Of a stretch of DNA of 23,717 nt, positions 18,401 to 23,717 are shown piece by piece. A model generated the notes under the pieces. That model saw only the letters and a list, made by a program, of their open reading frames with translations. It did not search any database and was not told where the DNA came from. The position numbers and the translations under genes were made by a program. This DNA is from Branchiostoma floridae. Taxonomy: Eukaryota > Chordata > Leptocardii > Amphioxiformes > Branchiostomatidae. The first letter of the stretch is position 1, and the number at the start of each line of letters is the position of its first letter. The stretch lies in assembly GCF_000003815.2 (NCBI RefSeq), contig NC_049986.1:8626872-8650588 (forward strand), read 5' to 3'.

Positions 18401-19649
18401 GATGACTATGCCGAGCAAGCCGAAGAGGCACGGGAGGCGGGGATCACCCTGTACGCAGTAGCTACAGGAATGTACGCGTTCCTAGACACTGCCGCACTGG
18501 ATACCATCGCCGGAGATCCGAGTCGGCTGCACACCACACATTTTGGGGGCAACGGCTGCGGCCTCGCCGCCAAGCTGGTGGAAGATATCTGTGGTGCGTA
18601 CCATTTAAAAAACGTATGATATCATAGATCCGTAGGGAATTTCTCAAGCTTTTGTAGCCCCTGCTTCTCCTATTGAGTCAGTTGGTCCTCCTTCTTAGTG
18701 AGCAATTGTGCTTGTCTCAATTATGATGTTTTGGTGAGAAGAGATGTTGTTACAGTTACAATTAGTGGTGCGTACCTAAACTCAATTTCAGGTTCAGGTC
18801 CGGATTCAGGTCCAGCAGTTCGGGTTCAGGTCCGGAGTTAAAGTCCGGACCTGAACCCATCATCGCATATTATGTGCATTTCTTTGAGGGGGAGGGGGGG
18901 GGGGTAGTGCATATAGAATTGCATGTTAGCATGAATTGAAATGCAATGTGAAAAATACATGAAAATGATAGACAGCCAGTGTAAACACAAACTGTTTTTT
19001 GTCTTTTTCCAGTGCAAATTTCACTGTCTATAGAAGGTTTTAGATGGTTTAGAACAACAAAAAAAGGGAAATATTAGTGACAGATTGCTTTTTGCAAGTC
19101 CGTACTTGGCTCCGGACATTTAGGTTTTTTTTGGACTTGGACCTAAACATTTTTAGGTCCAATTCCACGTCCGGGCTTTAGGTACGCACCACTAGTCACA
19201 ATGTAACCCGTAAGCCTCGGATTGGCTTGGATGACTCTCAGTTCTTGGTAAACATGAAGTAAAAACAATATCCAGACATTCTCGTATGGTCGTATTCGTA
19301 GTCCATCTGTTTTGGCACACTTAAGTTAAAGGACGCTATTCATAAAATCGAGATATTTTAGCCTACATACAAACAAAATGATTGTAACATAATGCTACAC
19401 AATGTATATGGCATAGCTTATTCTATGTACTCGTGGTCTACCAGATATATATTCATAATCTACCACTTATTGTGTGGAGAAGTTTTACCATTGACCGCAA
19501 CGTTTTTGGACACGAATTTAGCATAGTGCATTCCTCTGAACTTCAGCATTGCAGCGTTATAGTTATTGCATATTGTACGAACCGAATAAAAATAGTTGAA
19601 AGCAAATCTAATGAAATAATATGTTTTCCTCTTTCTAGAAACTGGTTGA
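15399..19649 (+). CDS. Secreted single von Willebrand factor A domain protein
   Basis: Exons 15399-15465, 16632-16762, 17177-17332, 17822-17896, 18395-18593 and probably 19639-19649 join in phase into about 212 residues. A signal peptide (residues 1-22) is followed by one vWA domain (about residues 24-209). Its MIDAS is intact: DSSSS (the DxSxS motif) in CSFDVVFLADSSSSV, a threonine in HTGGLSRIGLAI, and the aspartate in VAVVLTDG. Cysteines at both domain edges (QCSFD and VEDIC) could form the disulphide typical of matrilin/collagen-type vWA domains. It probably acts outside the cell as a metal-dependent adhesion or matrix-binding module. Ligand unknown. No transmembrane segment, collagen repeats or EGF domains are visible. 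The end of the gene is the weakest part. Confidence 0.85.
15466..16631 (+). other. vWA gene intron 1
   Basis: No exon was found inside. A GTGTG run followed by 12 G bases lies at about 16066-16092. Bases 16195-16400 are unusually CpG-rich, with repeated ACGTAC/CGTACG words, against an AT-rich surrounding. This may be an unrecognised repeat or a regulatory stretch. Open frames across it (to 113 codons) show no domain. Confidence 0.5.
16632..16762 (+). CDS. vWA gene exon 2, MIDAS DxSxS
   Basis: Phase 1 in, 0 out; acceptor ACATGTAG, donor GTAAGT. With the last base of exon 1 it encodes QCSFDVVFLADSSSSVRPHG through YNVYDVG. It contains the first metal-binding loop of the vWA fold and the helix after it. 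Confidence 0.88.
16805..17130 (+). repeat. Dispersed repeat-like sequence in intron 2
   Basis: The string ACCTTCGCCAAGGT near 16821 is a small hairpin. It is followed by GTGTGTCTTTCTGTTTGTGTG and by two related blocks (TTTGGCCCCCTAGCAGC and TTCGGCCCCCTAGCGCA) about 105 bases apart. This resembles dispersed repeats common in marine invertebrate introns. Family and borders are not determined. Confidence 0.4.
17177..17332 (+). CDS. vWA gene exon 3, MIDAS threonine loop
   Basis: 52 codons, phase 0/0, acceptor TTTGACAG, donor GTAGGA. It reads VGVTHFTCTSTEHIPLGHYT to HTGGLSRIGLAIRKMKDT. The pattern G-SR-G-AI matches the third MIDAS loop and helix of matrilin/collagen vWA domains. Two additional cysteine or histidine positions are not obviously functional. 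Confidence 0.88.
17822..17896 (+). CDS. vWA gene exon 4, VVLTDG strand
   Basis: 25 codons, phase 0/0, acceptor CTATGTAG and donor GTATGA. It encodes TSFRSGVPRVAVVLTDGVGQ then GDANE, the central strand with the MIDAS aspartate. This is a small exon. The acceptor has a weak pyrimidine tract, but phase and protein continuity support it. Confidence 0.85.
17944..18386. repeat. Long imperfect ATC/CAT trinucleotide tract
   Basis: About 440 bases dominated by CATCAT, CATCAAC and ATCGTCGTC units, in the intron immediately before vWA exon 5. The frames across it are histidine- or isoleucine-rich low complexity, not protein. Longer sub-blocks are repeated (for example ACCATGATCATCATCAACAT at about 18157 and 18237), so growth by local duplication is likely. 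Confidence 0.92.
18395..18593 (+). CDS. vWA gene exon 5, C-terminal half of domain
   Basis: 66 codons plus one base (phase 0 in, 1 out), acceptor TTTATAG at 18394 and donor G|GTGCGT. It reads RVDDYAEQAEEAREAGITLY then AVATGMYAFLDTAALDTIAG and ends KLVEDIC. E-A-EAR-AGI-LYAV-TG is the standard late strand of vWA domains. The exon lies only about ten bases after a long ATC-type tract. Confidence 0.88.
18763..19194. mobile_element. hAT-type MITE, 432 bp
   Basis: Perfect 18-base inverted ends TAGTGGTGCGTACCTAAA and TTTAGGTACGCACCACTA are flanked by GTTACAAT (18755-18762) and GTCACAAT (19195-19202), an 8-bp target duplication with one difference. Subterminal GGTTCAGGTCCGGA/TCCGGACCTGAACC words recur within 18790-18860 and in looser form at 19080-19175. 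No coding capacity. It sits in the last intron of the vWA gene. Confidence 0.85.
19639..19649 (+). CDS. Probable terminal coding exon of the vWA gene
   Basis: A good acceptor (TTTTCCTCTTTCTAG) ends at 19638. Spliced to the phase 1 end of exon 5 it gives only E-T-G and a TGA stop. AATAAA signals follow within 85-135 bases, which supports a terminal exon here. Alternatives are an exon beyond this point or an unspliced read-through. Phase 0 would read KLVEELN then stop, which no upstream donor supports. Confidence 0.45.
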
Positions 19650-19732
19650 GGAACTCAACTAATTCCAACATGAAAAAGCGGACCGGGGACCCAGATGGCG
19701 AAAGCTGTTACGGAATGATTGCTACGAAATAC

Positions 19733-19785
19733 AATAAATGTAGAATAAACAGTAGCATATGAAATACACGTGAGTTATCAATAAA
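19733..19785 (+). terminator. Poly(A) signal cluster
   Basis: Three AATAAA hexamers at 19733-19738, 19744-19749 and 19780-19785 lie shortly after the proposed stop of the vWA gene. They are the likely cleavage/polyadenylation signals for that transcript. Confidence 0.5.
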
Positions 19786-20129
19786 TAAGTTCTCGGCCTC
19801 ACTGCCCTCATCACTCAGACATAAGATGAAAAACTCCTATTTTGAGGCATCATTATGTAGCTTTGAAAGAAGAAATAAATAGAAGTAAGAACACAGAAAA
19901 GCTGTCTTGAGATGTGATTATTCTATACGATATAGATAACTACTTGTCAGAATATGTCAATATGTAACAACCACGTTGTATACGTAGCATAGCAATATCT
20001 GCCTGACCCAAAATTTTGGAAACTTGGTATATGACTCTGTCCAATGATCTGTCCATTGCATTTTACTGTGTGTAATCAGAATTTAAATATGTCATTGTTC
20101 ACCCCTTACAATTCCATTTGTCATTTTTA

Positions 20130-20379
20130 ACATGACATCCAGTCCACCGTGAATCGGCCGGACTTTCTTCGGTGAAGATGACGCATCCTGCCGCCGAGGT
20201 AATCTCTCGCACTCGGTAGGAGTTTTGCTCGGTAGGAGTTCATTGGACATCCGCGGCGTTTGGGCGAAAACTCCTACCGCGTTTAACTACTGCCGGGAGT
20301 TTAAGACTACCCCGGCGGAGAAAAGCTTCTTCTGTTCCGAAGAAAGTTCGGCCAATCTACGGTAGGCTGGATGCCAAGT
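20130..20379. mobile_element. TIR element (MITE), about 250 bp
   Basis: Positions 20134-20172 and 20337-20375 are inverted repeats of 39 bases with seven mismatches (GACATCCAG...TTTCTTCGG at the left). The repeats can be extended to ACATG/CAAGT, bordered by TA on each side (20128-20129 and 20380-20381), which would fit a TA-targeting Tc1/mariner-type element. The interior carries direct and inverted copies of CGGTAGGAGTT. The border assignment is less secure than the inverted repeat. Confidence 0.6.
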
Positions 20380-20794
20380 TATTATACACTCAAATTGTTT
20401 CAGTTGCGAAGTATGCGAAGTCAACACCCCCAAAGTGTTATCGTTGGTGTATCGATATTAATATTTCTAACAGAGCTGCATTATCATGTTTCAAAAAATA
20501 TTTTTCAAACATATTTGCTTATGATACAGCAAGAAAAATAGCGTCATCGGGGGAAAAGTGATATCATCAATAATTTTATGGCAGACAGTTGCGTTTCGAA
20601 GCGGTTCAGTTCGTCAACCTCGGCCAGGTCTGAAAATATATGACACTGAGTACACTATTGCTCCACACACGTGATCTGTTCAAGACAAATACCACACAAA
20701 AATATATGTTGGACTATCTTAAATTGTATTCACCTCCTTTGCATATCAATCATTAATAGTTGACGTCGGGGGGCTAAAACCTGTTTTCCACAGA

Positions 20795-20922
20795 TCAGTG
20801 TCACTGACGAAAGATAGTGGATGCTACGTGAAACGTCTGACCGTTTCCAAAATCATACCCATTTGACGTTACCTTTGATTTCCTGGATGTCTAACCTTCG
20901 TCGACGCATGTACTGTATGTTG
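20795..20922 (+). repeat. Second copy of the 3727-3826 repeat family
   Basis: It shares CCGTTTCCAAAATCATACCCA and CCTGGATGTCTAACCTTCGTCGACG-type blocks, with small changes, with the right half of the palindrome at 3648-3826. Upstream it has CTGACGA (20804-20810), an imperfect stem region, and GAAAC (20830-20834), the order of a hammerhead ribozyme core. Inference: a Penelope-like retroelement terminus. Confidence 0.6.
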
Positions 20923-21569
20923 TTGTGGCGTTGTTACTATAGCGCGCAAGAGTGTATCTATCAAAGTGCTTGCGAGACCTGATTTTTATTTATCTATTGA
21001 GATTCTCCATTTACATAGACAATGGAGGCTATGACAGAACATGTATCAAAAGACTTGTAGAATATAAACGTTTCTCTTCATTTCCAGTGCAACATCGCCT
21101 ACAAAATCGTGTAGACTCAAGCATAAATTATGATATCATATCATACGGAGCGACGATGTCGGCAAAAGTGCCTACGTGATATTGCATGAGGTTCGCACTA
21201 TGTGGTATTTACAGTAACCTTTGCGAAAACAAAGACTTAGCACACAATCTTGGTGATCTGTGTTTCCACTTCTGCGGACTAGCGTTTCAAAAAACAAACA
21301 TTCTCCCAAAATGTAATATCTTTTTAGAAATGAATGACAGCACCAAGCTGCTTTTAGTATCTTGGATATTTACACAGGACTGAGAAAACAGTAAAGCAAT
21401 AAGGATGTGTGATGGAATCTTGGTGTTGTTTATTTATTGGCCGTACAAATCCATTGTGTTACCCTCAAATGTATTACCTTGGGTCAGAGGTGAAGATATA
21501 GGTGGGTGTTAAGCTGCGATTCAGACATGCACACCTTTGTCGCAGAAGCTATCATTCTAGATCATTGTT

Positions 21570-21579
21570 TATATAAAAA
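21570..21579 (+). promoter_or_regulatory. Possible TATA box of the gene starting at 22587
   Basis: TATATAAAAA matches the TATA consensus. A donor-like CACACG|GTAAGA follows at 21894 and an acceptor-like TACGCAG ends at 22565, just before the ATG at 22587. Together these would make a noncoding first exon of about 290 bases. There is no transcript evidence, and AT-rich DNA gives such matches by chance. Confidence 0.25.
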
Positions 21580-22260
21580 CTGATAGAGCAACGTGGGGAG
21601 GTACACATCTTGCCGCGACGAGGGTCAAGAACGACCCGGCCACGCCTTCAGATACGACGTTGCCTGATGGTGGTAACTGATAAAGGTTCAAAATGTAAAA
21701 GTGGACCAATGGGAATGGCCCTGAGTGTCGTCATTTAACGGGTTGTGCCAGGCAGTCCGTTAAAATTTCGTCGGTGTTACTCATCTAACACAGACCGTAC
21801 ACGTTTTGGTTAAAAAGTAGACCGGGTACTGAGTTGTGACAACACTCCCAAAACGACTGGATATTTTCCTCATTTACCTGAGACACATCACACGGTAAGA
21901 AATGTTCTTGAAATTAGATGTTTTTCTGTTATTTCTTATGTCTGTGTCTAATTTATTTTAGATTAGTAGTCGTTCCTACTATTGACTATTAGTAGTTCCA
22001 GACAATGTTGTATCCAGGGACAGGACTGTATTGCATATGCGCATATGCGACATCATTTCATGCGACAGGGTAGTATTCCATGCGACTATGTACGTCTATG
22101 TATAACGTTAATGTTAACCAAATGATAAAATGTGATACGGAAGGAGCGTAGTTTTTTTTTCAACGGGGACACCGCCGCCTTACTCCGTATTTGATGTAAA
22201 CAAGGTGTAAATATCTATATATTAACCTCCTTGGTGTGAACCTACGTTACAAATTCGATG

Positions 22261-22482
22261 TGGCGTCGGGCGTGGCGTAACTGGTAGAGCGTTCGGCTCG
22301 GAATCTATGGGTCCTGAGTTCGATTCCCACCGTGCCCCCGACGTTGTGCCCTTGGGAAAGGCACTTTACACGACTTTCCTTCTGTCTGTACCGTGTATGT
22401 GGCACTGTTAATATAAGTTACAAAACTTGAGTGCAGTGCCACATCGTCCTCGTCTGTACAAAAAGCAAATAGAAAAAAAATC
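22261..22482 (+). repeat. tRNA-derived SINE, short form
   Basis: A-box TGGCGTAACTGG (22273-22284) and B-box GTTCGATTCC (22318-22327) have tRNA-like spacing. They are followed by GTTGTGCCCTTGGGAAAGGC and a tail of CAAAAAGCAAATAGAAAAAAAA. It matches the minus-strand copy at 6586-6896 but lacks about 65 internal bases. It is not a functional tRNA gene: no acceptor stem closes after the B-box. Confidence 0.85.
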
Positions 22483-22586
22483 GATGTTGAGCCAAACTTT
22501 TTGTCAACCATGCTCAATCGGTTGGCTTTCTATTGAAGCATGTGTTTTTATCTATCATTACGCAGGTTTTAAAAAGAACTACAGAC

Positions 22587-22647
22587 ATGCTGTGGAAAGT
22601 GTTGCTCTCCTCGTTTGTTGTGTTCGTCGCCATTCGCGGAATAGTCG
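22587..22647 (+). CDS. First coding exon of a further secreted or membrane protein gene (partial)
   Basis: ATG at 22587 opens 20 codons (MLWKVLLSSFVVFVAIRGIV) plus one base, then G|GTAAGT. The peptide is a typical signal sequence with a short start, one lysine and a long hydrophobic core. Leaving in phase 1 straight after a signal peptide is the same design as exon 1 of the vWA gene at 15399. It may be a tandem relative, but no second exon is recognisable up to 23717, so the function is unknown. Confidence 0.6.
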
Positions 22648-23717
22648 GTAAGTACGGAACAATATTTTCAAACTAGAATCCTGGTTATTTTAAAATTTTC
22701 TTGTCAGCAGTGCACTAACTGACACCCAGTCTTCTCCGGCATGGCTTTATTTATGCCAATTCTATAAGTTCAATTTCTGTAACAGTTACTTTGACATCGG
22801 GACCCTGATCCTAAATCACAGGCCATGCTTCTTGTATACTATCGTTACACCACGTGAAAGGACATGGATTTATACAAAATTTATCTTAATTCCTACAGTA
22901 AACTCCTCGCTAACAGCAGGAAATCATGATGTTAAATGAGATAAATCGAAATAGATACCAAAATGGTATAGATTCATCGATGAAATATGCAGACTGACTA
23001 TCTTAATGCTACTTTAGTTAGGTAGAAACTCGGAGGAAGAATGTCTCTCCAACGTGTTGTATTTTTACCTCCGTGAAACGGAGGTATTGTAGTAACTGCT
23101 GTGCACATGTGTTTGCGACCAAGATGTCTATCCACAATATCACTGCAAAACGCCTAGATAGATTGTTTTCATAATTGGTACATGTAGGTATTAGGAAGAC
23201 TTTGAAATTTTCAGATTGTAGGCCACTTAAGGTTCTTGGTCGTTATCAAAGTTGGGTTGAAAATATAAAGAGATTGCTCTTGATATATATGTGAAACCGT
23301 GTATTTGTCCCAAAAGCTTCCATTTGTGACATTACACGAATATGTATTTGGATTCTGCATAATTCTATTCTCTTCGTTGGCATATCGGTGTGTATGGCTG
23401 CGCCGTGCTCACGACATGTTGGAACTTTGGGTTTGATCAATATCGAGATTGATGTGTGGATTTTTGTGTATTAAAACATTCCCGGGCAACAGTTTTCTCA
23501 TTTCTCATTTCCTCTCGTCTACTTTAGAAAAAACGTATGGAAACTCCTGTCCATGTCTACCTTTAAACTACACATGAAGCCTCGTACATGACAGATAGTA
23601 CATATTTGTTGTTGCGTTCTTTGGACAATCTTTAAACCATTGTGTAAAAAATGACTCCTATTATAATACCGGTTGTGATGATTTCATATTCTTATGTAGT
23701 TCCCATGTACATAGCAC
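22648..23717 (+). other. Intron of the gene starting at 22587, with a hairpin repeat
   Basis: No exon was found. ACCTCCGTGAAACGGAGGT at 23067-23085 is a perfect 7-bp hairpin. It begins a block with TCCACAATATCACTGCAAAA and TACATGTAGGTATTAGGAAG that resembles a common dispersed invertebrate repeat, ending near 23260. The borders are uncertain. Confidence 0.45.

Larger units (their letters stand above)
19786..22586. other. Intergenic DNA between the vWA gene and the next gene
   Basis: It contains the TIR element at 20130, the Penelope-like fragment at 20795 and the SINE at 22261. Elsewhere I see no exon. The frames at 20952 and 21186 (75 and 65 codons) have no motifs. The 21600-21690 stretch is more GC- and CpG-rich than its surroundings. 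Confidence 0.55.

Noticed and set aside
17971-18461. Histidine/isoleucine-rich open frames
   Set aside because: They are produced by the ATC trinucleotide tract. The true coding frame starts at 18395.
19433-19762. 109-codon open frame overlapping the end of the vWA gene
   Set aside because: Its frame cannot be joined in phase to exon 5 and it has no recognisable domain.
22261-22335. Functional tRNA gene
   Set aside because: A-box and B-box are present, but the 3' side does not close an acceptor stem and the sequence continues as a SINE shared with 6586-6896.

Overview
The window looks like draft genome sequence of an invertebrate deuterostome, most likely an amphioxus (Branchiostoma). The evidence is split coding exons with GT-AG introns, AT-rich introns, tRNA-derived SINEs, many short terminal-inverted-repeat (TIR) elements, and assembly gaps written as runs of N. 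There are no bacterial operons, Shine-Dalgarno sites, CRISPR arrays or rRNA genes. The species is inferred from repeat style and gene sequence and was not tested by a search.

The left half (577-11747, + strand) holds the 3' portion of a sarcosine dehydrogenase gene (SARDH). Nine exons can be read. They cover the end of the FAD-dependent oxidoreductase part and the folate-binding aminomethyltransferase-like C-terminal half, down to the stop codon. The 5' exons lie to the left of the window. Two things break the reading. The exon at 6421-6566 has a length that does not fit the phases of its neighbours. The stretch after 10222 is lost in a 100-N gap, where roughly 55 residues of the folate-binding domain should lie. 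The long introns are filled with mobile DNA: a nested pair of TIR elements (4352-6394), SINEs, a palindromic repeat, a minisatellite (7027-7450) and another TIR element immediately upstream of the exon at 10129.

From 11748 to 15398 is 3' UTR and intergenic DNA with no convincing gene. From 15399 to about 19785 (+ strand) is a small secreted protein gene: a signal-peptide exon followed by four exons that together encode one von Willebrand factor A (vWA) domain with an intact MIDAS, then a probable tiny terminal exon and a cluster of AATAAA signals. Its introns hold a long (ATC)n-type tract and a 432-bp hAT-type MITE.

From 19786 to 22586 is intergenic DNA with three recognisable repeats. At 22587 a third + strand gene begins with a second signal-peptide exon that ends in the same phase as the first exon of the vWA gene. 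The rest of that gene is beyond the window or not recognisable.

SARDH (mitochondrial one-carbon metabolism) and the vWA gene (extracellular) have no evident functional link. The window is ordinary animal gene space with a dense record of transposition. The observations most worth checking are the SARDH phase conflict, the nested TIR elements with clear target duplications, and a repeat family with a hammerhead-like core.
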